Below, piece by piece: positions 27,175-36,880 of a stretch of 64,000 nucleotides of DNA. The position numbers were made by a program, and so were the translations under genes. Positions within the stretch are counted from its first letter, which is position 1. Each line of letters opens with the position of its first letter. The notes under the pieces are model-generated. The model was not told where the DNA came from and did not search any database. It saw nothing but the letters and a program-made list of their open reading frames with translations. The stretch is from Planctomycetota bacterium (GTDB lineage: Bacteria > Planctomycetota > Planctomycetia > Planctomycetales > Planctomycetaceae), in contig JAHZKX010000076.1 in assembly GCA_022600195.1 (NCBI GenBank), positions 62,001 through 126,000 on the forward strand. Direction: 5' to 3'.

Positions 27175-28290
27175 CTACGCCTCAATAGCAGAAACGATCG
27201 TATTTGTGATCCGGGCCAGAAATTCTCCTCGTGGCTCCTGAGGTTCGGTCGTCAGGATGATGGCAGACGCATCGAGTTTCGGATCAACCCATAACAGTGT
27301 ACCTGTGGCACCACCATGTCCGTACGAACCGGGAGACAGCAAATCTCCAAAATAATCACTGTTCGCCCCCGTCACAATCTGCCATCCCAGGCCCCAGCCT
27401 TTTCCTTCGCGCGCAGCCACAGATAAACCAGTTATTTTCTTCAGCTGATCGCGGGTCGCCTCTTGTATCATCCGAGTCGACAATATTTGCTGACCTTCAT
27501 AAACTCCCCCCTGCCTCAACATCTGGACCAGCTTCCCCAAATCAGCAGGTGTCGTCAACAACCCTCCCCAGGGTGCGCCAAATCCTCGCCAGTAAGAACT
27601 GTTCCAATCCCAATGAGGTTCAATCTCCAGCTCCTCTGGAATCCGAAGTTCAACGATGCGGTTTACCTTGGATTCATCGCCCTGATACCATTCATCTGGA
27701 ACGCCGAGTACCGTGTCCGTCATTCCCAATGGCGCAAACAGAACCTGCTTCAAATACTCGGCACAAGGCTGACCGGTGATCCGCTGAATGACTTCACTGA
27801 GAATGGCAATCCCCGTACTCTGATATTGCACAATTCGTCCCGGCGGTTCATCCGGCTGGAGTTCGCAAATCTGTTTGACAAATTCGGAAAGCGGAGCATT
27901 AGCAGAACGAAGTTCTCGATTATTTGGCAGCATATCAGGCAGACCGGAAGTGTGAGTCATCAGATGCCGCAGAGTGATTCCATGTTTTCCAGCACATCCA
28001 AATTCGGGCAAGTATTGTTTCACCCGATCTCCCAGAAGTAATTCCCCCTGCTCTAACAGCTTGAGGACTCCCATCACAACAATCGGCTTCGTAATCGATG
28101 CGATTAAAAAAATGGCATCCTGTCGCAGGGTGTTTTCGTCATCGTTGATTCTCTGACGTCCTTTATAATAACGTCGCGCCTCTTCGCCCACACTCACCTG
28201 CAAGGCTAACGCAGGCAATTGCTTCGAATCACAAAGATGATCAACCAGATTTTCAACAACGCGCCAACGTTTGGCATTGATTCGAGACAT
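27175..28290 (-). CDS. beta-lactamase-like serine hydrolase
   Basis: This 371-residue protein is of the class C beta-lactamase/D-Ala-D-Ala carboxypeptidase/esterase family. The nucleophile motif is S65-I-T-K68, and the Tyr of motif 2 is in QYQS. The third motif may be YGHGG near the end. No signal peptide is seen, so it may act in the cytoplasm as an esterase instead of on peptidoglycan. Weak ribosome binding site. Confidence 0.83.
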   Translation of the reverse strand: MSRINAKRWRVVENLVDHLCDSKQLPALALQVSVGEEARRYYKGRQRINDDENTLRQDAIFLIASITKPIVVMGVLKLLEQGELLLGDRVKQYLPEFGCAGKHGITLRHLMTHTSGLPDMLPNNRELRSANAPLSEFVKQICELQPDEPPGRIVQYQSTGIAILSEVIQRITGQPCAEYLKQVLFAPLGMTDTVLGVPDEWYQGDESKVNRIVELRIPEELEIEPHWDWNSSYWRGFGAPWGGLLTTPADLGKLVQMLRQGGVYEGQQILSTRMIQEATRDQLKKITGLSVAAREGKGWGLGWQIVTGANSDYFGDLLSPGSYGHGGATGTLLWVDPKLDASAIILTTEPQEPRGEFLARITNTIVSAIEA

Positions 28291-28464
28291 GCTTCCAACC
28301 GTGATGAGTTCGAGAGAATAGAATGAATAACGTCTCTTTCCAGATTACTGATTCGTCTGGCATATGGGAAGCTGTCCGTCTCGCAGGCTATAAAAAAAGC
28401 GAAAGCCGATGGGATCGACTCACGCTTCAATAAATGACTCGGTATTTTTTTACCCGTAATTTCT

Positions 28465-28803
28465 TTAATAGGGTATTTCCACATCATGCAGCTGCATAAA
28501 TTGATTCAGTTTGGTAATCTCCAACACTTCCCGAATATCCTCAGAGGGATTATAGAGATGAATTTCAAGATTGAGATCGCGCATGGAAGCCAGCAGACCA
28601 AGCATGCCACTGGGAAGCAGTTTGACGCCCGTTAAATCAATGGCGAGAGTTTCACAGTTGTTGGTTTTAACCAGTTCGAGCAATTCCTCACGAACATCAT
28701 TCACACTGAAAGTATCAACAATGTCTCTACCACCAAATCCCGCCACACAAAGTGGCCCTGCATGATAAACCTGGAGGATTCCCCCCAGTTGAACCGCCGA
28801 CAT
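28465..28803 (-). CDS. STAS-domain protein (anti-sigma antagonist type)
   Basis: This 112-residue single STAS domain resembles anti-sigma factor antagonists. The strand-loop signature AIDLTGVKLLPSGMLGLL contains the Ser at which partner kinases usually phosphorylate. GGGAG is 5 bases before the ATG. No kinase or sigma factor gene is adjacent, so its partner is unknown. Confidence 0.83.
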   Translation of the reverse strand: MSAVQLGGILQVYHAGPLCVAGFGGRDIVDTFSVNDVREELLELVKTNNCETLAIDLTGVKLLPSGMLGLLASMRDLNLEIHLYNPSEDIREVLEITKLNQFMQLHDVEIPY

Positions 28804-29350
28804 GATTTCTCCCTTTCAATCAGGAAATCGAAGCAAAGCAAATATGAAAAATAACAGAGTCCAAAAAGAAATTTCGTAATTCGTTTTCTATTCAGTGCAC
28901 TTATATCTATCGGCAATTTATGTGCCAATGAAGACATCGATACTCAACATTTCCACCTAATCCACAAATCATCACGAACGTAACAATAAACTATGATGGG
29001 AAAGTAACTTATGAATTGTTAATTTCTCGTGACACATCTCGTAAAATGTGCTCTCCTTACAGCCGGGTGTTGTAAAACACGCCATTCTGTTGAAAAATGA
29101 AACAGCATCACTTTCCACTCTGCAATTTCTACAGGCACCCGCCCCTGTTTTCTCCCCCCGTTGCACCAGTGAAAAAACTGAACTTGATGTCCTCTCGCCC
29201 TTCGCGAATATGCGTTATAAGCGTCGCGCGCGAGTGAGACAGACATCCACTGAGAAAAACAACAGACATTCAAATTCAGCACTTTAAAAGTCCCTCGTTT
29301 CAGAAAAATGGATGTCAACGTCTTTTGAAGTCCTTCCCAATGATCACCAC

Positions 29351-29434
29351 TTATCGACCCTCTTCGGTTGCGTATCAACCGCCTATGGACTCGTTTCAAA
29401 CACATATCGTCGCCTATCAACCAACTATCGCACA
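29351..29434 (+). repeat. four diverged 21-bp tandem repeats
   Basis: Units 29351-29371, 29372-29392, 29393-29413 and 29414-29434 align without gaps to a consensus near NTATCAACCNCCTATCGNCNC. In one plus-strand frame they encode heptads such as VSTAYGL and LSTNYRT, which suggests they derive from coding or a length-preserving process. Confidence 0.65.
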
Positions 29435-29650
29435 AAAAACATTGACTTCCCGACGCCGTTCCACAAAATGATTCACAGTCAACAGTCAACCGAAACCTGG
29501 CAGCAAAATCATGGAGGACAATCCAAAGCTTAAAGTAGGGCGCGGACCCATGAGTCCGCCTGCTGGAGTAAAAAACGTACCACACATTGGATAGTTCCAA
29601 ATAAAATTCGATCCGGGCACTGCGAGAAGAAAACGGTATGAAGTGCAAAG

Positions 29651-29675
29651 TCTTTCGTGATTTTCGTGGTAGAAA
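29651..29675 (+). repeat. dispersed intergenic repeat, copy 1
   Basis: Contains TTTCGTGATTTTCGTGGTAG, closely matching copies at 31160 and 32319, all in the same orientation and all between genes. Confidence 0.65.
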
Positions 29676-30017
29676 TACAATGAACAATCACATCGGCACA
29701 ACCAACACACATGCAGAGATTCTACCTGATAGCAACAAAACGCCCGAGCTGAATATCCGGAAGTGCATATACTTCACACCAAAACCGATGTTGCCTGACG
29801 ACTTTGATTTCGCCACCTTTGATTCCTTCAGACAATTTTCCGTGACTGATATTTCGTCCCATTTTTGAAATCAGAGTTTGTTTTATTTTTCTATGGTCAG
29901 ATCGGATTATCTGACTATAATTCGATCGGTGACACATTATCTCTCCTGCCTCAACTCGTGCCATCACTCCTTACCATCCTGTCTCCCCTAAAACCCTGTC
30001 GTGGATTAAATATACCG

Positions 30018-31079
30018 ATGCTGTTTCCTGGCAGACTGCTGAGTTTTGTACTCATTTTGTTCTGTTTTCAGATGAATGTTCGTGCACAGACAAATCTAAA
30101 CCCTGTTGATTCAGGCCCTTTGTCAGAGGAGTCCGGGTACGTCGCCTTGCTTCCCACGGACCAGTTTTTAAGAAACAGCACTGAACCCCCTCTCAATGAG
30201 CAATTCCCCTCTGATATCGCTTCTGAAAGTCGATTTGATGCCCCGGTTGCGGACCAGGGACAGAGCCCGGAACTTCCAAGAGATCTGAAGTCGTTAATGA
30301 AACCCAGGTTTGACTTCGCTGCAGAATGGGAACCTGAAGCGGGAGGAGTTGGGATCAGTTCCTATGATCTCTCGATGAAATTGCCGCTTTACCCAATCTT
30401 CGGGCCTCCCCCTCCGTTCCTGACAGCCGGTTATTCTTTTACACAAATCGAAGCGCTTCCCGCATTCGATTTACCAGAAAATCTGCATCAGTTTACATTG
30501 GGAATGTCATGGATGAGACGGATCAATGAAAAGTGGATGACAAGAACCATGCTCAATGGAGTATTTGCATCGGATCTGAATAACACAGGTAGTATGGCAT
30601 GGCAGTTCCGAGGCGGCTTTTTTGCCATCTATCGTCCTAATGATACCTGGAATATTGCCATAGGTGCCTTGGCAACAGGTCAGGAGGATATCCCCGTCAT
30701 CCCCGTACTCGGTGCCATCTGGGAACCGAACCCAAGGCTCAAAATCAACTTGATGCTGCCAAACCCACGTGTTTCATTTTTGTTATCCGAATCTGAACGA
30801 CGCCAGCACTGGGGATATGTAGGCGGCGGAATGTCAGGAGGTAACTGGGCCTACCAGCGCAACGATGGTTCCCCGGAGCAATTGAACTATCGTGAATGGC
30901 GTTTCGTTCTGGGATGGGAATCAATGCCACCCAAAAAACCGGGCAGTTTTGGTTCTACTGGCAAAAAGTTTCTGATGGAACTTGGTTACGTCTTCGGCAG
31001 GAAATTTGAACTCGAGAGAAATGCAACGGACATCAAAATCGAGAACACGCTACTCCTGCATAGCGGTCTCAGTTTCTAA
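30018..31079 (+). CDS. outer-membrane beta-barrel protein, DUF6268-like
   Basis: This 353-residue exported protein has a signal peptide (cleavage near VRAQ), a disordered Pro/Ser-rich linker of about 80 residues, and a C-terminal region with alternating hydrophobic strands typical of an outer-membrane barrel, ending in an aromatic (SGLSF). Pieces such as GFFAIYRPNDTW and LGYVFGR fit the DUF6268 barrel family as I recall it. ATG 30018 gives a clean signal peptide; the frame opens to 29865 but reads as non-coding there. Confidence 0.68.
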   Translation: MLFPGRLLSFVLILFCFQMNVRAQTNLNPVDSGPLSEESGYVALLPTDQFLRNSTEPPLNEQFPSDIASESRFDAPVADQGQSPELPRDLKSLMKPRFDFAAEWEPEAGGVGISSYDLSMKLPLYPIFGPPPPFLTAGYSFTQIEALPAFDLPENLHQFTLGMSWMRRINEKWMTRTMLNGVFASDLNNTGSMAWQFRGGFFAIYRPNDTWNIAIGALATGQEDIPVIPVLGAIWEPNPRLKINLMLPNPRVSFLLSESERRQHWGYVGGGMSGGNWAYQRNDGSPEQLNYREWRFVLGWESMPPKKPGSFGSTGKKFLMELGYVFGRKFELERNATDIKIENTLLLHSGLSF

Positions 31080-31159
31080 TTCACATCCGCGCGTTTCTGT
31101 AGGATAGAAAAGGACTCAGGTCGAGAAATCACCCTCTTCCAACAATCACGCACAAAACA

Positions 31160-31184
31160 TTTCGTGTCTTTCGTGGTAGAAAAA
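31160..31184 (+). repeat. dispersed intergenic repeat, copy 2
   Basis: TTTCGTGTCTTTCGTGGTAG followed by A-rich bases, 18 bases before the convergent hydrolase gene end. Confidence 0.7.
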
Positions 31185-31201
31185 CAGAATCAGAGCGAAC
31201 C

Positions 31202-32161
31202 CTACTTCCATAACCAGACGTCGGCTGCCTTCAGCTTGGAATCGGTCAGCGGTTTTTTCGATTGCAGCCACTGACGTTTCGCTTTGTCATCCCGTAAATA
31301 GGCGTCCCAGAAATATAAACTGATCTTCTGGATGGCGGGATGATGATCGGGATCGCGTCCACGCGTCCGGAAGCCTTTCGAATCTCCAAACGTGAAATGG
31401 TGACCACCGTCAAAGACCAACTCAAACTTATCCCCTGCGGGCAATGCCTGATAGACTTCGCGCCGCGTTTCGGGGGTCACACGCTTGTTGATCGGACTGT
31501 CGTCCTTCGTACCCGTCATACACAAAAACGGCGAGGTAATGTGACCTAAAGCACGCGAGGCAGACATTCCTTTGCCTGGCTGCGGACTCATGGCGAAGAA
31601 CGCATCAATCCGCTCCTCGCCAAAACTCTTGCCAAAGGGATACTTGCGACCGCTGACATCCAAAGTCGTGACCGCTCCAAAACTGTGTCCGCTCATGCCG
31701 ATATGATCCAGATCCACTTTGCCCTGCAGCGGATGGCCTTTTTCCTGATTCCATTTCTCTAACTGATCAATCACAAACGACACGTCCTGCATTCGATCGA
31801 GTGTACTCTTTCCACTCGCAGCATTCTTGAGAGCCGCCATGCGATCCGATAATTTCACGGCCCGCCAGACTTCCCGATCGCTACCGGCGTGCTGCATAAA
31901 CACACAAACATAACCGGCGGCCGCCCAATGCTTGCCAAGATAGGAATTGTTTTCGCGCGAGCCCCCCAGCCCATGTGAAAACAGTACCACCGGTTCAGCG
32001 GACTTGACTTCGCCAAGATAAACCCGAACCGGCACCACGCGGTCGCGTTTTGTATCCCGCGGCTCAAAGTCCAGGTGCTTCACCGACGACTGCTCCGCGG
32101 CAGAAACGGGAAGTGCCAGAGCGAAACAGACCAACGACAGAAAACAGGTTTTAAGAATCAC
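31202..32161 (-). CDS. secreted alpha/beta hydrolase
   Basis: This 319-residue exported hydrolase has a signal peptide, an oxyanion-type segment SHGLGGSR, a nucleophile elbow GHSFG (Ser160), an acid in TGTKDDSP and the catalytic His in GGHHFTFG. The overall pattern resembles dienelactone-hydrolase, chlorophyllase or PET-hydrolase-like enzymes; the substrate is unknown. The start is a GTG, firmly set by GAGGAG 7 bases upstream. It is convergent with the barrel-protein gene. Confidence 0.82.
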   Translation of the reverse strand: MILKTCFLSLVCFALALPVSAAEQSSVKHLDFEPRDTKRDRVVPVRVYLGEVKSAEPVVLFSHGLGGSRENNSYLGKHWAAAGYVCVFMQHAGSDREVWRAVKLSDRMAALKNAASGKSTLDRMQDVSFVIDQLEKWNQEKGHPLQGKVDLDHIGMSGHSFGAVTTLDVSGRKYPFGKSFGEERIDAFFAMSPQPGKGMSASRALGHITSPFLCMTGTKDDSPINKRVTPETRREVYQALPAGDKFELVFDGGHHFTFGDSKGFRTRGRDPDHHPAIQKISLYFWDAYLRDDKAKRQWLQSKKPLTDSKLKAADVWLWK

Positions 32162-32318
32162 GCGAATGCTCCTCTATATTTCTCACTGCCAACGATCACG
32201 AAAACCATTCTTGGAGAGACATCATCGCCTGTTAGTTATACCCCACAGACGCCGAAAAGTTTCGATGCAAACACAAAACACCTCAATTTTTGACAATAAT
32301 CCCCACAATCTCTCGTGC

Positions 32319-32342
32319 TTTTCGTGTCTTTCGTGGTAGAAG
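32319..32342 (+). repeat. dispersed intergenic repeat, copy 3
   Basis: TTTTCGTGTCTTTCGTGGTA plus flank, nearly identical to copy 2, in the gap between the CBM9-like gene and the alpha/beta hydrolase gene. Confidence 0.7.
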
Positions 32343-32402
32343 CATTTAAAAAGAGATCGGGTCCATTTAGATCTTCCTGATCGAACCAGAGCTTGAACGA
32401 TT

Positions 32403-33167
32403 CTATTCAGCATCACGTTTTGTGACTGGTACCTTAGAAAAGGTCACGCGACCAAATCGGTGTGGCGTATGGAAGGCGGGGGCGGGTGTATCTGCTTTCG
32501 ACCAGGAACTATATTGCAGATTGGTATCGCCGCCATGGCGGTTGAGATTCAGATTCCATTGATAACCCGACCGAGGCGGTGTTTGCGTTGCAACGTCCTC
32601 AAAGTTCTTAAACGGAATGGCAACTTCCACAATCCACTTCTGATCAACATTGGTATCATCATTCAGGGTCCCGACATAGTTTCCTGCCACCCGAACACCA
32701 CTCGCATCCCAGGCGTGCTTCTTTTTCTGAGCCCGGTGACCGTCTACATAGGCACCCAGCACGTTCCACTCGATATTGAAGTAATTCGTCGGCTTTTTGA
32801 TATTGGGGGCGATCATGACTTCAAAGCAATCGTCGCGTGAAACGGGCCCGTCATGTTCTTTACAACGAGCGGTAATCCACGAGTCTTTACAGACATGAGC
32901 GACATAAAGGTATTGGTCATCCCAAAGGAGTTTAGCGATGCTGGATTCTTTCTTTCCACTTTTCCACCAGGGAAATTGAAAGCCCTTGATTTCCGGCGCA
33001 GACTTCCAGGCTTCCTCATCAAGCATTCCATTGATTACGATCGGAGTATCGGCACGATAAATCACATATTCGGGCCGCTTGAATTCTTCCGTGGGATCTG
33101 CTCCTGACACATCCGACACGACAAAGAAAAGAATCAAAAATACTGTAATATCAGTCCATCTCATCAT
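32403..33167 (-). CDS. secreted CBM9-like carbohydrate-binding protein
   Basis: This 254-residue protein has a signal peptide of about 22 residues and a single domain of the CBM9/DOMON-like type: INGMLDEEAWKSAP near the start, SIAKLLWDDQYLYVAHVCKD, DDCFEVMIAP with its metal or ligand positions, and VAIPFKNF. Such proteins bind sugars outside the cell and are abundant in planctomycetes. GAGG lies 5 bases before the ATG. It is followed by the hydrolase on the same strand. Confidence 0.82.
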   Translation of the reverse strand: MMRWTDITVFLILFFVVSDVSGADPTEEFKRPEYVIYRADTPIVINGMLDEEAWKSAPEIKGFQFPWWKSGKKESSIAKLLWDDQYLYVAHVCKDSWITARCKEHDGPVSRDDCFEVMIAPNIKKPTNYFNIEWNVLGAYVDGHRAQKKKHAWDASGVRVAGNYVGTLNDDTNVDQKWIVEVAIPFKNFEDVATQTPPRSGYQWNLNLNRHGGDTNLQYSSWSKADTPAPAFHTPHRFGRVTFSKVPVTKRDAE

Positions 33168-33420
33168 GACATCCTCAATTCACATCTGAAATCATCGGGG
33201 AAGTTATTGAACTTTCATGTTACACAGGACTCCCAACATTTACTATTCTATTGGAAACTCTGAGAGGAAAATCAACACACCGATCAAACGGCAAGTTCTG
33301 TCTTTCTTGACAGAACCAAAAGTCGGCTCGTGTCTGTTAGAATTTTAAGGAGTCTGGTCTCGTTTATTTGAGGCGATCCCTTCACTTTTATAGTAGCTTC
33401 ACCCAAATACATGCCACACC

Positions 33421-33462
33421 AAAAAAATAAGCCCGCTATACTAATTTAGTATAACGGGCTTG
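33421..33462 (-). terminator. intrinsic terminator of the DUF11 gene
   Basis: A stem of about 15 pairs with one mismatch (33429-33444 with 33445-33462) is followed on the minus strand by TTATTTTTTT. The remaining bases between 33168 and 33512 hold no gene that I can see. Confidence 0.82.
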
Positions 33463-33512
33463 GGATTCGCGGGAATCCACATGTTTTCAGAGTGTTCTTA
33501 TTCAGTGAGATT

Positions 33513-34769
33513 TTATCGGACGCGAGCCTGGAAGGTGACGGTGCCCCCTTCGTGGCCGACGACGGTTTCATCGACTTCAAAGGTCAGAATCAAACTGCCT
33601 TCCTGATTATCTTCCACAACCAGACGCCCCTTACGATCAGAGGTCGCACTGTCGTTGACATACTCCAGGCGTGGAGTCAGGTTGTCTACAATTTTGATTC
33701 CGTCGACATCGAAGTCGCCGATATTTTGATATTTGATGGTGAAGGTAATCACATCGCCGGGCTCTGCATTTTTCTTATCAGCCAGTTTGATGAGTTTCAG
33801 ATTGCCTTCTGTTTTTCGTTTGTCTTCTACGCCGATATATTCTTCCGGCTTGACCGCTCGCTTGGACTCATGAGCAGACCGTGCCCGAATCGCGATAACC
33901 GGGAACTGTGTTCGAGACCAGATTGCTGCCGCCTGTATCTGATAGCCAATCCGTGCTTCATCAGACTGTTGAAACTGTCCGGTGGATTTTGTCCCGGTGT
34001 CCTGGAAAAGGTTGCTGAGTTTGGTATGGCCACTGATAAAGGCTGACTGATCGACTGCACCCTGTCTCTGTTCAGTTTCGACACCACTTGCCCGCGAACG
34101 CATACGAATGCCTTCTAACTGTTCACGTTGCTTGTGCTGGGTAATGACGGTGCGTGCTGCCAGCCCGACACCATGAATTGTATCTTCGGTTTTTGCCAGA
34201 CTGTCAACGGATGTGCCGGCGATTGGTGAGCTGGCCGAACGGATCGCAGCAAACCGTGGTGCATAGACGGCAACCCGGTTTGATTTCTTCACTTCCTGTT
34301 TCCCTTTGTGGGTTTGATATTCCACAATTGTATCTTCGGTATCCAGCCCCAGACGACTGTAATCATCATAGTGAACCGGATGCTCCCGGTCTCCACCATC
34401 GAAAAGATATTCGTCTGGGTACATCTGCACGACAGCTGGATCATTGCCCGCCGGCAAAACGTAGTCTCTCTTCATAGCAGGAGAGAATTCGCAATAAGGG
34501 GGTCTCTGCGGTGGTGCAACGGGAGTGGGTTGATAATAGGCCACCTGTTGCACAGCGGAAGCAGGATTTGCATTTTTAGCAGGAGCAGAAAGATGGACGG
34601 CCCCGACTTTGGTATCAAAGTCCGCATGCTGAACTGCAGGCGACTGTTCTTTGGTTGGTTCTGGGATTTGTTTTTGCCAGGGAAGAGAAACGGTGATGGG
34701 TGAGAAACTGGCGCATCCACTACAGACACAAACCAGCAGCATCGCAACCGCAGAGCAGATACGCTGCAT
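33513..34769 (-). CDS. lipoprotein with C-terminal DUF11-type repeat domain
   Basis: This 418-residue predicted lipoprotein begins with a signal peptide and lipobox (VCSGC, start ATG 34769 with GAGGGG 8 bases upstream). About residues 20-300 are disordered-looking with Pro/Gln/Ala linkers, and residues about 325-418 form a DUF11 domain: GDVITFTIKYQNIGDFD then IKIVDNLTPRLEYV, GRLVVED, and VTFQARV. DUF11 domains are immunoglobulin-like surface modules. It follows two related secreted-protein genes on the same strand and may belong to the same envelope unit. Confidence 0.8.
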   Translation of the reverse strand: MQRICSAVAMLLVCVCSGCASFSPITVSLPWQKQIPEPTKEQSPAVQHADFDTKVGAVHLSAPAKNANPASAVQQVAYYQPTPVAPPQRPPYCEFSPAMKRDYVLPAGNDPAVVQMYPDEYLFDGGDREHPVHYDDYSRLGLDTEDTIVEYQTHKGKQEVKKSNRVAVYAPRFAAIRSASSPIAGTSVDSLAKTEDTIHGVGLAARTVITQHKQREQLEGIRMRSRASGVETEQRQGAVDQSAFISGHTKLSNLFQDTGTKSTGQFQQSDEARIGYQIQAAAIWSRTQFPVIAIRARSAHESKRAVKPEEYIGVEDKRKTEGNLKLIKLADKKNAEPGDVITFTIKYQNIGDFDVDGIKIVDNLTPRLEYVNDSATSDRKGRLVVEDNQEGSLILTFEVDETVVGHEGGTVTFQARVR

Positions 34770-34836
34770 TTGCGAAGCCCCTCTCTTTTTTCGGCACGAT
34801 AAATTCACCACGAGATATTCCTCAATCAGCAAAGGA

Positions 34837-35583
34837 TCAGTTTTGAGTACGATTGTTTTTCAGTTCCACAACGGGTGCCCCGCTTCCGAAAAAAGCCGGA
34901 TCATCTCCCCGCGTTGAAGGCAGACGACCACCCATTCGGATAATTGCCATCGGACGTCCCAGCAAATCCGCCTCTGCAATCAGATTCTTCTTAGCAGTAA
35001 TGGCGAGTGTGGGTTGTCTTTCAAATTTTGCAGGGACGGCTGTTTGGGGCCGTTCCAGATAAACGACTTTGGTAACCATTCTTCCTGAAAGTGCCAGCTC
35101 AATATCTTCGGGATTGAGACTGACAGGAACCGGATAGGTTTCTGCTAAGCCGGCAGGAGGATGCAAACGGTCAATTAATTCAATCGTCGGGTAGAGTTCG
35201 ACTCCCGGAAATTCCGGCATACCGCTGATTTTGATACGATAGACATAGCCGACAGAAAAACCGATGGGAGCAGGAGAGGCTTTCTGAATCTTCCGATCCA
35301 CACTGCCTGCATAGAAAGTCACAACACCCTTTGATGGCAGAGAAACTTGCATTGGTTGTATGTAACCAGCTTGAACCTGACCAGAAATTGCAGCCCATTG
35401 ACCGGCGACTCCGGGTGGCGTGCGTTGATTGAGGGGATGGTAGAATTGATTTCCCGAATTGTATTTTCGGCCTCCCACCATCTGTTGAGACCAGGCAGAA
35501 GGTAGCTCAATAGCAAAAGCGATCATGGCCATTAACAGCATCGTTAATAAACGTGATCGATTTTGATGTTTAAAAATGGTCAT
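34837..35583 (-). CDS. secreted protein, paralogue of the next gene upstream
   Basis: This 248-residue exported protein is of unknown function. A signal peptide of about 30 residues is followed by a domain that shares a pattern with the gene at 35744: YRIKISGMPEFPGVELYPTI, then PEDIELALSGRMVTKVVYLE, then ADLLGRPMAIIRMGG. The order and spacing of these three blocks is the same. It probably acts at the cell surface together with the neighbouring lipoproteins. Confidence 0.72.
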   Translation of the reverse strand: MTIFKHQNRSRLLTMLLMAMIAFAIELPSAWSQQMVGGRKYNSGNQFYHPLNQRTPPGVAGQWAAISGQVQAGYIQPMQVSLPSKGVVTFYAGSVDRKIQKASPAPIGFSVGYVYRIKISGMPEFPGVELYPTIELIDRLHPPAGLAETYPVPVSLNPEDIELALSGRMVTKVVYLERPQTAVPAKFERQPTLAITAKKNLIAEADLLGRPMAIIRMGGRLPSTRGDDPAFFGSGAPVVELKNNRTQN

Positions 35584-35675
35584 GACTAAGAAATTCTACG
35601 ATCAAATGTCCTGGAGGATGACAGAAGATAATTTAGCCGCGTGAGGTAAGACAGAGATGAGCAGAAGTGAGATTC

Positions 35676-35726
35676 TTTAAAAAAGACAAGGGACGGCACT
35701 TCCTGATCTAAGAGCAGGAAGTGCCG
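35676..35726 (-). terminator. intrinsic terminator between the two paralogous genes
   Basis: A perfect 12-bp stem (35694-35705 with 35715-35726) with a 9-base loop is followed on the minus strand by a T-rich tract after about 9 bases. Confidence 0.7.
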
Positions 35727-35743
35727 CGTGGGTCCTGAGTCTT

Positions 35744-36880
35744 TTAGTATCCTGGTCCCGGTGCCATGGTTCTTGGATAAGAAACCTGACCGGGTGAATG
35801 AACCGGGTGGGTTTCCGAGTATTGGACATACTTCACAGGCTTCGGCAAGCTTGGTGCCGGATTCTGTTTGACATCCACCAGGAAGTGATCCACTGGTTTT
35901 GGTAAATTTACTTTCGATCGATTTCGAATTGTATGAGACTTCAAGCTGGCTGGTCCACCTAATGGCAGGTGAGGAGGGCCGGGAAGTCCGATGGGTGTTC
36001 CTGTTGAGGTCATACCCCAGGCAGGCGTTGGTCCCATGCCGGCAATCGGATTGTACGCTGGTTGCCCAGGTGCTCCCATTCCACCAACCATGGAAGGAAC
36101 TGGCACACCAGTAGAAACACCAATCATATTTCCAGGAATAGGCATGGGAGGCATGTGTGCTCCCGCGTCACCATCGTAGGAAACTTGTGAGACCTTTTCA
36201 TTCCCTGGATTTCCAGATGGCATTTCCAGATCCATGTTACCCATTCGCATCACAGCCATAATCGTACCACGACGATCTGCTTCGGCGACAGGATCAACAC
36301 CAGGATCCAGACGAGTTGAAACCAGAGTTTCCACACCGGCAATCGCCAGTTCCTGGAATTTTTCATCTGGTAGATAGATGACTTTGGTGACAAAGTTATT
36401 GCTTTCCACCTGATCCAGATCTTCTGGAGTGATCTCCAGAGGGATACTGTTATGAGTGAGATAAGCATCCGTTGTCGGGTGTGATGGATACACCTGCAAC
36501 GAAGGATACAATGCCGGAATGGAACGCCCCGGGATATTAGACAGTTTTAACCGGTAGGTTGCCCCCTGGTTAAAATTGTAACGTCCAGGTGCAGTAATCT
36601 GGTTTTCGGCGTAGCCCTCAGGCACCTGCCAACCAACCTTCATACCTGCTGGCCCTACGAATCGCACTTGTGATTTGCGAGCGGCGAAGGCACTCGCTGG
36701 GGGTGGAGCCAGCATTTGCAAAACGCCGGGACCAGGCCCATCTACCATTGGCCCCGGTCGCTGCATCATTGCAGCCGGTGGAGCATGATAATTACCTTTG
36801 TCAATAACCTGTTGCCCGTCGGCTGCACAGCCAACGCAAACAACAACTAATGTGCCTAAAGCCAGGAAGTAGTACTTCAT
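35744..36880 (-). CDS. secreted Pro/Met/Gly-rich lipoprotein, paralogue of the gene at 34837
   Basis: This 378-residue protein has a signal peptide with a lipobox (VCVGC). After a Pro/Met-rich linker comes the shared domain: [20 protein letters not shown], then [19 protein letters not shown], then [15 protein letters not shown]. The last 130 residues are Gly/Pro/Met-rich and disordered. The start is ATG 36880 (AAGGGG 5 bases upstream); an ATG one codon earlier is possible. The function is unknown, and an envelope role is inferred. Confidence 0.72.
   Translation of the reverse strand: MKYYFLALGTLVVVCVGCAADGQQVIDKGNYHAPPAAMMQRPGPMVDGPGPGVLQMLAPPPASAFAARKSQVRFVGPAGMKVGWQVPEGYAENQITAPGRYNFNQGATYRLKLSNIPGRSIPALYPSLQVYPSHPTTDAYLTHNSIPLEITPEDLDQVESNNFVTKVIYLPDEKFQELAIAGVETLVSTRLDPGVDPVAEADRRGTIMAVMRMGNMDLEMPSGNPGNEKVSQVSYDGDAGAHMPPMPIPGNMIGVSTGVPVPSMVGGMGAPGQPAYNPIAGMGPTPAWGMTSTGTPIGLPGPPHLPLGGPASLKSHTIRNRSKVNLPKPVDHFLVDVKQNPAPSLPKPVKYVQYSETHPVHSPGQVSYPRTMAPGPGY

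Larger units (their letters stand above)
28804..30017. other. 1.2-kb non-coding stretch with repeats
   Basis: Open frames here overlap each other, lack ribosome binding sites and have low-complexity composition, so I call none. The stretch contains a four-unit 21-bp tandem repeat (29351-29434), a 6-bp inverted repeat with a 6-base spacer (GCGGAC 29542-29547, GTCCGC 29554-29559), and one copy of the dispersed repeat at 29651. It may be remnant DNA or a regulatory spacer of the barrel-protein gene. Confidence 0.5.

Noticed and set aside
28206-28487. A 93-residue minus-strand frame between STAS and beta-lactamase-like genes
   Set aside because: Overlaps the N-terminal part of the beta-lactamase-like gene in another frame; composition like a shadow.
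29019-29687. A 222-residue open frame on the minus strand
   Set aside because: It spans repeats (including the 21-bp tandem repeat) with low-complexity, Cys/Arg-rich composition and no ribosome binding site.
33492-34046. A 184-residue open frame on the plus strand
   Set aside because: Antisense to the DUF11-domain region of the minus-strand gene at 33513, whose protein family is clear.
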